From Phytophthora colocasiae (lineage: Eukaryota; Oomycota; Peronosporomycetes; Peronosporales; Peronosporaceae): a stretch of 64,000 nt of DNA. The stretch's first letter is position 1. Each line of letters opens with the position of its first letter. Below, one piece after another: positions 1 to 11,254 of this stretch. A program made the translations under genes and the position numbers. The notes under the pieces were generated by a model. The model was not told where the DNA came from. It saw only the letters and a program-made list of their open reading frames with translations, and searched no databases. Where the stretch lies: positions 124,001 through 188,000 of the forward strand of contig JAGKQI010000076.1 of assembly GCA_018806915.1 (NCBI GenBank), written 5' to 3'.

Positions 1-474
1 TACGGATTAAAACCGACATCTCGAGATGTGAGCGGGGAGGGTGGCAGCTCGATCGTGTCATCAAAGCCTTTGGCTGCATTCTCAACACAACTCAAGTTGA
101 TCCGAGAGTATCACGTGCCTTAAACCTATCGTGTCGCGATCGTGCCAATTGCTGCTATGGCTCTCAACCTTAACGAAACCGTAGCCGAATGGTTGTCTGT
201 GCAGCGGGACTGCGGCCGGGATTACGAAGTGATGTATGTAGACTTTCTGGCCTCATTGCCTCCCAGCTACCCTGTAGGTTCTCTGATTTTAAGTACGCGT
301 CCTCAAATTGGACGGGATATTTGTCCATTACGTCGGAAACTCGCTTCCAATTCGGAGTGTTCCACACCCAAACCACGAGATCGTTCGGCTGTACAGTCAG
401 GTTGTTGGGCTGTGTGTTTTGTCTGACGTAGGTGTCTCGTTGTCCTTTGATTTTGGTACATTAATTGTATCCAC
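1..474. other. Repeat-like sequence without a supported gene
   Basis: I see no intact gene here. Short open frames on both strands overlap without agreeing. The stretch directly precedes a plus-strand gypsy pol remnant, so it may be the decayed upstream part (gag/protease side) of the same element, but no motif confirms this. Confidence 0.3.
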
Positions 475-1320
475 TTGACGCACTGGAGCAGTTGTTACGG
501 AGTTATTCGTCGCTTCAAAGACAATATCATCACTTGGTACAGTTTTCTCAGGTTCGCCGGCAAAGGTGCCACCACTCGAAATACGATTGAAGAAGGATTC
601 TATCCATTTCGATACAAACCGAGCGCGTCCCCTCCTCGTATACAAAAATTCCTACGGGAATTTAACGAGGAGCTGGTACGGTTGGGATGGGTGCACGAAA
701 ATTCTTCGAGCCGGTGGTCAGCCCAGCGTTTCCTATCAAGGAGCCAGGCTAAGACGAGTTACGACAAACGAGTGATTATCGACGTTGAATGCAACTGGTT
801 ACATGACAGCCTCATTGGCTACGCTGGAAATGTGAAAGTGTTGCAGAACCGTCTGATGTGACTCTGAGATCAGGCAAAAGAACGAAATGTGCTGCAGCAC
901 GGCTTCCAGTGGAGTTCACCGATGATAAACGGCAAGTGGGCTATGAAACTCGGAGAGTTACGCTACGAGATTCATCACATCGCCAGCGAAGACGACGCAT
1001 GGGCTGACAAGATATCCCGATGGGCACGGCCATCATCGACATTCAGCGTGTGTCGAGTGGCGACCCGCAGACAGCAGCAGTTAGAACGAATACAGCTGAC
1101 CTCTCGACGATGATGACTTTGTTTGGCCCACCATGGACATAATATGAGCTGCCCAGAAACAGTTTAGGAACCGGTCCGAGCGAAGAACACCGGATAAAGG
1201 TAACGACGGGTTGCGCAAGGTCAAGCGTGTGTGGATCCCTTTAGAGGCTGTAAACCTTCTCCTTCGCTTGTGCATCATCGCATATCGTGGCCTGCAACGT
1301 CACCGGGGTCATCTACTTCT
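475..1320 (+). pseudogene. Ty3/gypsy pol remnant (RT start, RNase H end, integrase zinc region)
   Basis: Three pieces follow each other in different frames. At 640-860 the translation contains LVRLGWVHENSSSRW, which resembles the gypsy reverse transcriptase entry segment just before the first catalytic motif. At 889-1113 it reads LRYEIHHIASEDDAWAD followed by SRWA, the usual end of RNase H in this superfamily. At 1240-1310 it reads CIIAYRGLQRHRGH, like the His-rich integrase zinc region. The whole polymerase core between the first two pieces is missing, so this is an internally deleted, frameshifted relic. No LTR was found next to it. The assignment rests on motif memory and not on a search. 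Confidence 0.55.
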
Positions 1321-1519
1321 TGATGCAGTGGTTATAGTCAGTGATAGGAAAAAATAAATTAGATTTCCGCCGGCAAAAAATTTGCTTGGATAATGTCAAA
1401 CTGTGTTCATGAGTCCAGTACCAATACCCAACTGCACTAACCTTAAATTTTGCAATTTCCGATTGCGTTAGGAGTCAAAATACAAAACGGCTACTTCCGT
1501 TGCGTTGGTACTTACACAA

Positions 1520-4250
1520 CGTCATGCGAGGTCGTTGCATGCGCTCTGATAGCCTTAGCAGCGCGACTGGATTCCCAGAAGTCTCTATTCACTTTCAGAA
1601 ACATAACAGCCTCTAAAAGGAGTGGAGACATCCTGTTTCTGCGGTCGGTCATGACATACTTAGCCTGTGTGCTCCAACTGCCGTCGTTTGCGCTCTTCTA
1701 GTAGTTGTATGTACGTAACATTTTCACCCCAGTTGATACGTCGTGCTTCGGTTTCGTGAGGATTCTCGAATCTCTTGACAAGGTTTTTTTTCACGACTTG
1801 AAAGGTCACAACTTCTCTTGTTTTGTACCTTCGTAATAGCCGACTCGAACATTGTATTGCGGATGATTGCAGCGTCTTGAGCTAAGTGGTGGTTTAGCTC
1901 GGGGTAATCTTCCAGCATTTCATCGAACGTGCCCCCTACGCAACGCTCACGTCTATGTCCTGAAGGGCCACGATAACCGAGTTAAATTTCTATAAGGTTG
2001 GGAACATGTCTCGAAGCACCTCAAGCTCAGAGTGACGGGGGAATTCGACGTCACGTACTTGGCGTAGCTCATCTTCTATTTCAAAAAACCGCTGTAAGAT
2101 TTGGTAGGTAGCCGACCAGCGGGTATCATTGTTGCGAATTGCAACGAGCCCAGTCAGTTGACAGAGGGCGCGTGCAGAGTGCCTCAGCGCAAACACTGCG
2201 CAGCACGTCCTCAACCACTCGAGTCTGACCATCGGTCTGCGGATGGTCCGCCGTTTACATCGTCAACCGTGTTCCAAGCAACTGGAACAGCGTTTTCCAA
2301 AATGCGGCGGTAAACCGCGGGTCCCGGTCGGTGACAACAGTCTCGGGCAACCCGTGATAGCGAAACACGCTATCAAGGAACAACTTCGCAGTCTGTTCCC
2401 AAATAATGGTCTCAGAGACCGGAGCAAGATGCACCATCGTGCTCAACCGGCACACAAACATCACGATACCGGTGTTCTTCTGGTCATCGGCTGGAAGGCC
2501 GAAGACAAAGTCGAGACTCATCGACTTCCAGCAGTCCAGCGGGACTGGCAGGCTCTGCAGCGGAGTCGACGCGTGCCCCGCAGGCTTTACGCGCTGACAT
2601 GTTTCACATGTCTTGAAGTACTTGGCCACCCACTTGTACATGTGGGCCCACCAAACATCAGAGAGACCCCGTGATAGGTCTTCTCTCGGCCCAAGTGGCC
2701 ACTCGAAGGCACATCGTGTGCCTCACGAAGTATATCATACTTCAGATCCTTCGTTGGGAACAACGACTTGTGGAGGATCCCCGGGCTCCACTCGATAGTG
2801 GAGCAGGCCATCGTCCCACTCATAGCGGTGGAGCCGTACCCGCTGTCGAGGCGTAAGCCATTCGACCTTGGCATCCGTGCCAGCGGACAAGTACCGCACA
2901 ATAGGGGCGAGGGTGTCATCGTCCCGATACGCCAAGCGTATTCGATCGTAAAGATCCGTCGTGGCCCGACTAATGTGAGCTAATTCATAGTCAGGTCTGC
3001 GCGACCAAGCGTCTGCAAGCGTGTTGAGCTTGCCAGGCTTGTATTCAACGCGGAAGTTATACTCCGCGGAGAATGACAGCCAACGTGCCATCCGCTGCGA
3101 TAGATGCGGCGAATGGATGGCTGTCCGCAAGGACGCGTGGTCTGTATAGACCACAAAGAGCCTTGAGCCCAGAAGATGCACCCTGAACTTGACAAGGGCG
3201 AACTTCATCGACAAAAGTTCCTTGTCGTGAACAGGATAGTTCCGTTCGGCAGCCTTCAGCTGCCTGGACTGGAACGAGATCACCCGATCTCGTCCCTCCT
3301 CGTCCTGTTGCAATAGCGCACAGCCAAATGCATAGTCGGAAGCGTCACAATCGACGCTAAACGACTTGGCATCGTCCGGCAATGCCAGGACGGGCGCGCA
3401 TTGTAAGCTCGACTTGGTGAATTCGCCTTTGTGCACATTTTGTTCACAGATTCAGTCGCAGCTTCTACGCCAGGTTGCTGCTTCATGAAGCGCTTTATCG
3501 CCAGATTGAGTTTATGAGCGGCACAACACAGCAGATGGGCGTCGATCTGGTCGGCAGTCTTCTTGTTCGTTGCACAGTTATAACCTATTAAAACGAAAAT
3601 GTTGGAAAGCGACCGTCCAAACACGCTCAATATGAACGCAACCAAATCTCTGTTGGACTCAGCAGTATACGACTGCTCGTCAAGAGGTGGTGAAAACCCG
3701 AGGAGCACCTCGATGACCTTGTTCTCCATCTCAAATACAGCAAACACTACGATGTAGTGTGTGGTGTTGTCCTTCCAGCCGTCGACATGATGGCAAAGTG
3801 CTCGGGAAGTGTCTCGTTGATCACGAGTTCAACGAGCGGCACTAATTGGTGTATGTATGTCTTGATTGACTTACTACTGACGTGAACCTTTGATGATATG
3901 CCAGCTAGTTCACGCGTCAATTGATCGTCCACTGTTGAAAATGTCACGTAAGACAACCCATTCTAGCCGCTTGAATATGACTAGATTCCGTTTACTCACA
4001 AATTCCTCAACTTTTAATCCGAGGTTTTCTTCTTCGTTTTGAGGGCGGTGGCGTGACGGGCTCTGAAATCATCGCCTTGGCGTTGGAGGTGCCTGTACAG
4101 ATTTGGGTAGCCGGTTTTCCACTTATTCGTCGGCTTTTCCCCACACTTGATGCATTTGTAGACGATTTGTCCCACTGAGCCAGTAATCTCGAAGTAGTAT
4201 TTAACGGCAGGTGGATCACCGCGGCGCACCTTGTTTTTGTTGAGTGCCAT
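1520..4250 (-). pseudogene. hAT-type transposase pseudogene, split by a gypsy fragment
   Basis: Reading the minus strand from the ATG at 4250, the first segment (4250-4014) has a BED-like zinc finger with a CIKCGE pair and a partial His partner. Segments at 3956-3747 and 3747-3435 continue in shifted frames with the hAT core, including a conserved AHKLNLA motif. The frame is then lost to a gypsy fragment at about 3435-2190. hAT sequence resumes at about 2188 with RNNDTRWSATYQ, continues through MLEDYPELNHHLAQD (1918-1870), and ends with the dimerisation domain near 1660-1560 (TDRRNRMSPLLLEAVMFLKV). Several frameshifts make it non-functional. The order of parts is complete for the family, so it was once a full transposase. 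Terminal inverted repeats were not identified. Confidence 0.75.
2190..3435 (-). mobile_element. LTR-less Ty3/gypsy fragment (RNase H plus integrase) inside the hAT gene
   Basis: From 3430 downward the minus strand encodes the end of reverse transcriptase, then RNase H (VDCDASDYAFGCALL, HDKELLSMKFAL, VYTDHASLR, ADAWSRRPDYE) and, after a frameshift near 2740, an integrase with an HHCC zinc region (HDVPSSGH and CETCQ) and core aspartates in MSLDFVFGLP and TDRDPRF. The reading stops around DGQTRVVEDVLRSVC near 2190. Neither LTR, primer site nor polypurine tract is present, and both ends abut hAT coding sequence. It is a truncated fragment and not a normally integrated element. Confidence 0.75.
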
Positions 4251-5999
4251 AGTGTTGAATGGAAGAAACTAGTCGATGGTGACTGGAGAGGCGATGAGCA
4301 CGGGTTGCTGTCGAACAGAGGCGGCGGCGGATCGATGATAATGTGAAAATGAGATCACGGGTGCACAACTAGGAGGCTCTATACCCGATCACTCCTTAAA
4401 CTAGCGACGGTTTCCCATACCGTTTTGCTCTTTCCTTGATAAGAACAGATTCGGTCTTCGCGATCACATACAGGGCGATGTTGAAGTTCATACTTGAAGC
4501 TACAAGCATATGAAATCGCTGCATCTTTGTGCACTACCCGATTGCATGGACCCTGGAGATAGCAATACAGTATTGCTAACCTCTCGATCTTGCAATAGCA
4601 TACTGGGTCAGCAGAAACACTGCTTTCAAAACGGCAATGATATAATATCCTAAAAATCCTTGCCAATTTATTTTTTCAATCACTGGTTGTAATAGTCAAT
4701 TTCTTGAGTGGTGTACAAGGTCAAGTTAATGTCAACGGCAACGTGATAGATTATATACCAGTGGTGCTGACGTGATCGTGACTCACGATATGTGTGACGT
4801 AACGTCATACAGTGATGAGCCACCGTAATAACTTTGGTACAAATATCCATTTGGCCGTGTTGATAGGTTGGGTTTGAAGGGGGATTGCAGTGATGTTACA
4901 GCCCAACCATAATCACGCAATGGATTGGGTTCGAGAAAACGTTGGCGGATGCACGCCTATCTTCATCTCACACCAGGCATTTCCTGTACGAATGCATTGG
5001 TACGGCTAGTATTTTGGGCACTAATGTAACCAATGCTCGCATGAATAGGTATATTCCTTGCTGCAAAGTACCCCCTCCCTCCTCCTCCTCCTCCACCTCC
5101 TCCTCCAGCAAAAAAGTATTATGGGTCAAGACCAGCCGAAGCTATGCTGAAGAACATACTCCACTATATACGGCAACTTGCGGTTGTCCTCCAGGAGAAT
5201 GATGTTCTCGTTATAAAAGACCAGATGGACACCAGGTGCGGGATCGTGATTCACACGAAAGTTTAGAGATGGTGTATGAGAATTGGGGAGAAAACTTGAC
5301 AATGGACTTTATCCGCGGGACAAATAACGTCAGTAATCATTTGGGTGAGTCTGTTATAATATTGAAGGATATATAAAATGGTCTCTGCATTGGACATTTC
5401 AGGCAATCTGGTCGTTACTACATGTACTAGTCGCGGTTTCCTTGTACTTGATTTCTTTTGCTTGTACGAAACGGCTCTTACGGTGAAATGAGTGTTGGAT
5501 TATTTTATAGAGAAAATCCAAGTTGGAAAAGCATGTAGGCTGTGGTAATAGCCAACGGTTTTGTCGATTGGAAGATTCTAGAGGAATTCTTTCCAGGGCT
5601 TACGTTTTACTCTGCCAGTTCAAAGTAATTTCTTACAGGAAAAGGTGATGAATTGTAACGTGTGCCGTATCTGCAAGCGACGATCTCCTCAACATAATGA
5701 TGAAGATGCTGTATTGGTACGTGTGTCTCCCAAACTTTCTGCTTCGCACATTTTAATGTCTTTTATGATTAACCAGACACAAGCATCCTGTGAAGTACGA
5801 TACGAAGACCTCAAGTCGTATTGCAAACAAGCAAAGAAGCATTCGTTTCTGGCATATTTTGAGAAAATGTTGGACGATGCAGTCGAATTACACTTATGGA
5901 AGGCATTTACTGTATCTGATTGGGTGATATTATTATTTTATTGCAATGGGCGGTTAGGACTAGGGAATGTATTTGCATTGTAAATAATATACAAGCAGA
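4251..5999. other. Gene-poor stretch, possible decayed exons
   Basis: No gene can be supported. A short pyrimidine-rich tract of CTC/TCC repeats at 5070-5105 is followed in one frame by coding-like sequence to about 5260, ending at a stop. An open frame at 5645-5983 encodes 112 residues beginning with a CxxC pair (NVCRICKRR), but I recognise no family. These could be exons of a decayed gene or chance open frames. Confidence 0.3.
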
Positions 6000-6106
6000 T
6001 GTAGGACGGCTGTGGAAGCTTCTAGAAGCTTCCATCCGTCTGAACTGCGGGGGCGGCACTTCTACTTTAGCGCGCCCTCCACCAAAGCATCTTTGTTAAG
6101 ATATAC
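6000..6106 (+). repeat. LTR-like repeat, 5' copy
   Basis: This begins TGTAGGACGGCTGTGG and contains a palindromic core around GAAGCTTCTAGAAGCTTC. A close copy occurs at 10050-10152, so the pair flanks the gypsy element between them. It ends immediately before a primer-binding-site-like sequence at 6107, which is the position expected of a 5' LTR. At about 107 bp it would be a very short or truncated LTR. Confidence 0.5.
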
Positions 6107-6124
6107 TGGTAGCACGTGTTGGTT
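6107..6124 (+). promoter_or_regulatory. Primer binding site, initiator tRNA-Met type
   Basis: The sequence TGGTAGCACG directly follows the LTR-like repeat. TGG pairs with the CCA tail of a tRNA, and TGGTAGCA matches the start of the classical initiator tRNA-Met primer site of LTR retrotransposons. It supports plus-strand orientation of the element at 6.0-10.15 kb. Confidence 0.5.
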
Positions 6125-6189
6125 CGAGTAACCTGAAAACAAAGAGCCCTTGCCGACGAACGCACAACTTCAAGCCGAAATCGACCGGC

Positions 6190-6850
6190 TCAACCAAGCG
6201 ATGGCGGAACGAACGCGAGTGCCCAGCAACCTGCCCAAGTTCAACGACAAGAGGGGGAAGACGTGCGCGAATGGCTGTTCCAGATAGAGAACGCCTGCCG
6301 CATTAATGGGATCGCGATCGACGACGCGAACCCGCGACTACCAGGAATCGCCGGGTCGGCGATGGAGAAACCAGCTTCGGGATGGTTCCTGTACTGGACT
6401 TTGACGACGCGAGTGGAAGAGCGCACGTGGGGGATTTTCCGTGAGCATGTGCTCTAACACTTCGAAGCGTCGAACTACCAGTCAGTGCTACGAGAGAAGC
6501 CCCAGCGTCAGAAGCAGACAGCAGATATCGAGACCTTACTCAGCCATCGTCTTCCGAGTCGAAGGCTTGACCAAGTCCTAAACGGTCTCAAGCCTCGCAC
6601 GCGGAGCTACGTGAAGCTCGAGAATCCTGGGACGCTGAGTGACGCCATGGACTTAGCTGTCAAGTTTGAAGCAACCCACTTTGTGGAGGACGCAGGTGAA
6701 CGCAAGGTTCGTCATAAAAGAATAAGACCTCTGATGAACAAGCCCAAGACAACAAGAAAAAATCCAAGGGAAAATCCTTCCGAGGAAAGGGAAAATTCAA
6801 ACTGAGGTCGACTTCTGCAACAAACCTGGTCATATCAAGGTCAACTGCTT
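6190..6850 (+). pseudogene. Ty3/gypsy gag, frameshifted
   Basis: The translation from about 6200 gives DVREWLFQIENACRINGIAI, then after an in-frame stop at 6456 HFEASNYQSVLREKPQRQKQTADIE, then in another frame LNGLKPRTRSYVKLENP and AMDLAVKFEATHF. These are retrotransposon gag features of oomycete gypsy elements. A degenerate CCHC knuckle follows at 6810-6855 (FCNKPGHIKVNCF), apparently lacking its first cysteine. The stop and at least two frameshifts make it non-coding as it stands. It lies directly downstream of the primer binding site. Confidence 0.7.
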
Positions 6851-6999
6851 TGCGTGGAAGAAGGAGCAAGAGAAGCGGGGAAACGAGAAGCCAAGTCAGT
6901 GAAAGAGGGTCCTGCCGTGGAGGAGAAAGAAACCGGAGCAGCGGTGATATCAGTGTGGCTGGCAAGATGAAGAAAACATCGAAGATGCTTCTGGTACAA

Positions 7000-8828
7000 C
7001 CACGATCTACGTATCGAAGACGCGGGTAGAAGAACACTGGCTAAAGACAACGAAGTTCAGCGACGAGAACATTCGAGTCAAGCTAGGAGACAACCAGATT
7101 GTGGAGGCCCAGCTAGAGATGCTTTATCTAAGTATCATGGTCTCTGGATTAGAAAATGCGTACGATTGCGTCGCAGTTGTCTACGCGATACCTGAAGAAT
7201 TTGACTGCATTCTTGGCATATCATTCTTCGAGGACATGCAACCACAGATCGACTGGAGACGTCGACGAGTCGAGAGAACAAGAGAGAGAACTTTGCGCTG
7301 GGAACGAGCGGGAAAAACCTGTGGGCCAATCGAGAAAGGTGGACCGGTGATTGCCTCCGGACTTCGGAGATCTGTCGGGGCGAACGGCCTATCGGCGAAA
7401 AGACCCGATTCCTGTCGAGGTGCCGCGCTGGAAACGGATGTGAAGTCCGTGGTCAACCCCGTTTACGACTCAGAACAGAGTGAAACCCAGCGATTTGCTT
7501 GCCAGCAACTAGAAGACGCGTCCGCTGGCAAGGGTTCAGCAAGCAAAGACGAGAGGAAGTCGTCGGGGCGCAACGGTACGGTTCCTAGGGGTAGCGATAC
7601 TAAGGGAAGTGAGTCCGTCGTGGAGAAGATGTTCACGATGGGTATCACAGATGACGCTGGTGTACAAGATCAAGTTCATCACGAGAAAGAAACTGCAAAA
7701 GTCCCTCCACAGCTTCGTCGGCTTAACTGGATACGTCCAACGGTTCTGCCCAGACTACGCGAAGCTGACAGCAAGTATGTTTACTTTGCTCAAGAAGTAG
7801 TCCAAGCGCAATGCGAAGATTCGTTTCGACGAAGAGCAGTCGAAGAACTTCAAGGAACTGTAGAAACAGTTGTGCAATCCACCAGTGTTGCATTTGACCG
7901 ACTTCAATCATCCTATGTATTTGCGTACGGACGTTAGCAAGTTTGCAGTCGGAGGAGTCCTGTTCCTTGTTGTTGATGGTGTTGAGCTACCCATTGCTTA
8001 CACCAGTAGGAAGATGAAATCCGCAGAACTCAATTACCCGACGCAGCAGCAAGAACTTTTAGCAATTGTTCACGCGCTTGCAACTTTCAGATTTACTGCT
8101 TGGACAAGCCACCAATCGTGGAGACGGATCACAAGAGTCTCGAAGGTCTCTTTACTCAGAAAATGGCGAATCGTCGTCTTGCCCGCTGGTATGATATCCT
8201 CGCGGAGTATCAGCCTACGTTCTCATACCTTCCAGGTGCGAAGAACGGGATCGCTGACGCGCTTAGCCGAAGACCAGACTTGCAACCAGAAACGAAGTAC
8301 TTCCACGATTTGAGTGTGACCAGTTTCAATGATGCGTCTTTCAGTTTGGCGGTCAGCGAGGTGACCACAGACAGCGACCTGGTAACCACGATCAAAACAG
8401 CGTACACGAAAGATCGAGAAGCAAAAGCGATTTTCTCAGCAATCCAGCGACGTGCAGATAACCAGAAGCCGAAAGCCAAGCGACAACAGAAAAAACGGTA
8501 TCGCTACTATTCGGAAGACAACGATTTGCTGTGGTATCAGACTCCATCCGACAATGTACCACGTATCGTAGTGCCCAACGATGTGAAGTTGCGGCGAGTG
8601 GTCATCGGTGAGTGTCACAACTCGGAGCGAACGTACTTGACCCTTGCTAGGAGGTGGTACTGGACCAAGATGTTGAAGTCAATCCAAGTGTAAATTGCTG
8701 CCTGTGAGTCTTGTCAAAGGAACAAACCACGGCTAACGAAGCCACCGGGACTGCTAGAACCACTGCGCGTTCCCGACGAACGGTGGAGATCGATTTCGAT
8801 GGACTTCATCACCGACTTGCCACGGTTG
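7000..8828 (+). pseudogene. Ty3/gypsy pol with reverse transcriptase core deleted
   Basis: At 7080-7260 the protein resembles the C-terminal half of an aspartic protease (EEFDCILGISFFEDMQPQIDW). At 7650-7800 it resembles the reverse transcriptase thumb (FVGLTGYVQRFCPDYAKLTA). RNase H follows (LRTDVSKFAVGGVLF, LNYPTQQQELLAIVHAL, VETDHKSLEGLF, GIADALSRRPDL), then the integrase zinc region with CESCQRNKPR, breaking off at MDFITDLPR near 8828. The reverse transcriptase palm with its YxDD box is absent, as is most of the integrase core. Frameshifts occur near 7798, 8085 and 8690. The element cannot move by itself. The abrupt end at 8828 joins minus-strand coding sequence. Confidence 0.75.
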
Positions 8829-9661
8829 GTGCGGTGAGCATTGGCTGTTGAGCAGCCTGAAGAGCTCTTGCTGCTCATCGAGATCGTTAGTGATCACTTG
8901 GGGCTCGCGGATGAGCCCCTCCTCCTCATCGGCGTCGTCATCGTCGACGTCGTCGGGGCCGAAGATCTCTTCGAGCTCCCTTGTCATGTCTTGACAAGGA
9001 GACTGTGAAGCATGACGCTTCTTGGGGTTGGTGCTAGGCACTTTCTCCTCTGCCAGAATGGCCCGGGCGCGTTCGCGCCCTTCAGCAAGTGTCAGATGTC
9101 TGACAGGTGGTGGCGTAGTGTCGCCACCACGGCCGCTGGTGTTGTCGGAAGAGATGGACGCGGTGTCTTTGTCTCCATGGTGCTCCTCCGTGGTCGGAGC
9201 ACCAGCCGCAGGCTTGCCCTCGGCGTCTTCGTTGTCGCTCTCGTCGCCCGATTAGCCGACAAGAGTCGCTTCCTGTTGGGAAGGACTCCAGGAACCGGGA
9301 CTATGGTCCCTATACTCGAACCGATGATTCGGCCGAGTATCAGGCGGTAGGGACGGAGACCTACTGCGCCTTTGGCTAGGGCTAGCCGTCGCAGTAGTGC
9401 TGCTGGGCGAGCTAAGAGCCCTGGAGGCCACATCGGTGGCCTCATGAAGTGCCGAAGTCTTGCCGCGAGGCTTGGCTGGCTTGGAAGTTGGCTCTGCAGC
9501 CTTCTTCCGTGAAGACGCTTGCGCGTCTGGGTTTGCACCCTTTGCAGACATGTTGCTGGGCTTCCAAGGAAGCCTGGTACGCGTTGGCAGTACGCCCTGA
9601 GCTCTGTGAGAGCAGAAGCCGCAGCGATAAGAGCTGGCGGCAGGTCGATCGATTTCGACAT
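8754..9661 (-). pseudogene. Minus-strand charged ORF between pol and LTR (gag-like or antisense ORF)
   Basis: From the ATG at 9551 one frame runs to 8754, broken only by a stop at about 9252. It encodes a disordered basic and serine-rich start (RRSRSPSLPPDTRPNHRFEY), then an acidic part (SGDESDNEDAEG), a segment VRHLTLAEGRERARAILAEE, and a second acidic stretch (EEIFGPDDVDDDDADEEEGL). It resembles the N-terminal half of some oomycete gypsy gag proteins as I remember them, but I cannot verify that. Two readings are possible: the truncated gag of a second element facing the other way, or an antisense ORF belonging to the plus-strand element. A frame from 9661 overlaps it. Confidence 0.4.
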
Positions 9662-9720
9662 TGAAGAGAGAAATGTGAAAGGGATTTTCTCTCTTCTCTG
9701 ATTGGACGAGAGTCGAATCT

Positions 9721-9733
9721 AAGTGGGGGAGGA
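9721..9733 (+). promoter_or_regulatory. Polypurine tract
   Basis: The purine run AAGTGGGGGAGGA (with one T) sits immediately upstream of the LTR start at 9734, the standard plus-strand primer position for a 3' LTR. It indicates that the LTR is in plus orientation. Confidence 0.6.
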
Positions 9734-10049
9734 TGTAACGGGGTTACATTGAAGAGTGACCTTAGTCACTCTTCCGAAGTGGATACATTTGGTGTGTCAC
9801 ACATCATGGTGACACGTGGCAGGTGGCTCCGCAGCCACCTATCACCTTCTATATAGGTTACACTATAGATATCTTTTAGTTTGTATTGCAGGCCAAGCTA
9901 ACAAGTATCTATAATATATTCAGTCTTAAATCTATCTAATCTTTAGTTAGTCTCCCCAAGTCTTTGGGGACCGATTGAACTGCCGTTCACTAAGAGCTTG
10001 TATACTCCAAGCCTTCCTCTGTGTGAAGTGCTGTGTGACCCCCGTCACA
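9734..10049 (+). repeat. 316-bp LTR (TGTAACGG...GTCACA)
   Basis: The sequence begins TGTAACGGGGTTACA and ends CCCCCGTCACA, giving the usual TG...CA ends. It is nearly identical to the solo LTR at 26844-27158. It contains a TATA-like CTATATAGG and is preceded by a polypurine tract. The following bases, ACGGC, do not match the preceding GAGGA, so no target duplication is visible, as expected for a 3' LTR in a rearranged element. Confidence 0.85.
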
Positions 10050-10152
10050 ACGGCTGTGGAAGCTTCTAGAAGCTTCCATCCGTCTGAACTGCGGGGGCGG
10101 CACGTCTACTTTAGGTCGCCCTCCCCCAAAGCTTCCCTGTTAAGATATATTT
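10050..10152 (+). repeat. LTR-like repeat, 3' copy
   Basis: This matches 6006-6106 with a few substitutions (ACGGCTGTGGAAGC onward, to TGTTAAGATATA). It directly abuts the end of the 316-bp LTR. Together the two copies bracket the gypsy element, which suggests either a second, shorter LTR family or a composite LTR. Confidence 0.5.
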
Positions 10153-10251
10153 ACCGAGGGCTACACGAGTTCGAGATATCCATATTCCAAATATATTGTA
10201 AGGCGCATGGGTTCCTTGGATTAACTATGTGATTCGGGGAGTTTTCATCCT

Positions 10252-10740
10252 ATGGGATCCGCTGGAGTTGTGGTACGAAGAGCGTGCCAGCAGGGCCATG
10301 CGCCAAATTGTGCCCTATCGCCCCGTTTCCCTCTCGTCAACGACAAGTTGGATCTAATTCAGATATTATCTTTACTGGAGCCGATCGCAAGCGTGGCAAA
10401 ACTTGGTAAAAATGAAAGTCAAACTAAGCAGATGCTTTGATGGCTTTCTACAGTCTTCGGGTTTCTGCTCTTGACAGCTCTGTACCCCTTAAAAATTGCC
10501 GTTAAACAATCTTTCAGCAAATAGATGCTCCTTATAACGGCATGAGCTGTCTGAGAGGGTCTCAAACACACGCGACCTGCTACACAGCCTTTCACAAGCG
10601 CTTCTTTAAACGCTATACAGATCAAGACATCATGGATGGGTGCCCATATGCGCTTGAAATTCAGCTTACTGCATCCACACTACGCCTTGTTAGAGCTTCC
10701 GAACGCATTTTAAAGCGATGTTGGGGCTCTTGAAAATTTA
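10252..10740 (+). pseudogene. hAT transposase fragment (central part)
   Basis: The translation contains LDLIQILSLLEPIASVAKLG, then in a shifted frame DALMAFYSLRVSALDSS, then FHKRFFKRYTDQDIMDGCPYALEIQ. This succession resembles the middle of oomycete hAT-like transposases, between the catalytic core and the dimerisation domain. Stops and frameshifts break it. Flanking sequence to 11255 holds only short unrecognised frames. Confidence 0.4.
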
Positions 10741-11254
10741 TTTTTGCAAGCTAGTTTCGAGATTGATGAGGAGACAAAAGGTAATGAATAAACTAGTCGC
10801 CGTATGTGTGCTTGAAGCGATATTCTTCTTTGTTTTCTTTTTTTTTCTTTTTAGATCGTGGACAACCACGACAATCAGTGCAACGCCTCTCGCAAATGTA
10901 TGCTCATCTACCTCTCAGTAAGATCGTAACGTGTTCGTCGGTCACGCCCCTCTCCACCGGCCTGAGCCTCTCGGTTGGCATCTTTTTTGGTGCGCGTCTC
11001 AATACACTTTTCTCCTATCAAAGCAACTGCACCTACCCTATCGACTGGAACCTTCTTTCCAAAAATTCCAAAACTAGCACTAACCGCATTATTTTTGCAG
11101 AAATTACAAAAGTAGCACCGTCCGCATCGGACTTAATCGGATTTTTCGAACCTAACGGAACGATCTCGAATGAAGATGATCAGAATTTGGTCCGGTTGAC
11201 TGCGTTTTTCAACCTGTGTATGCAAGACCCGGGATGATCGTTTAAAGTACTGTA

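Noticed and set aside
5070..5105. CTC/TCC-rich tract as a microsatellite or polyproline gene
   Set aside because: It is short and imperfect, and the downstream frame stops soon after; too little to call.
9092..9661. 189-codon minus-strand ORF
   Set aside because: Its later part is an alternate frame of the better-supported frame from 9551 to 8754; only its first 35 codons might be a genuine N terminus.
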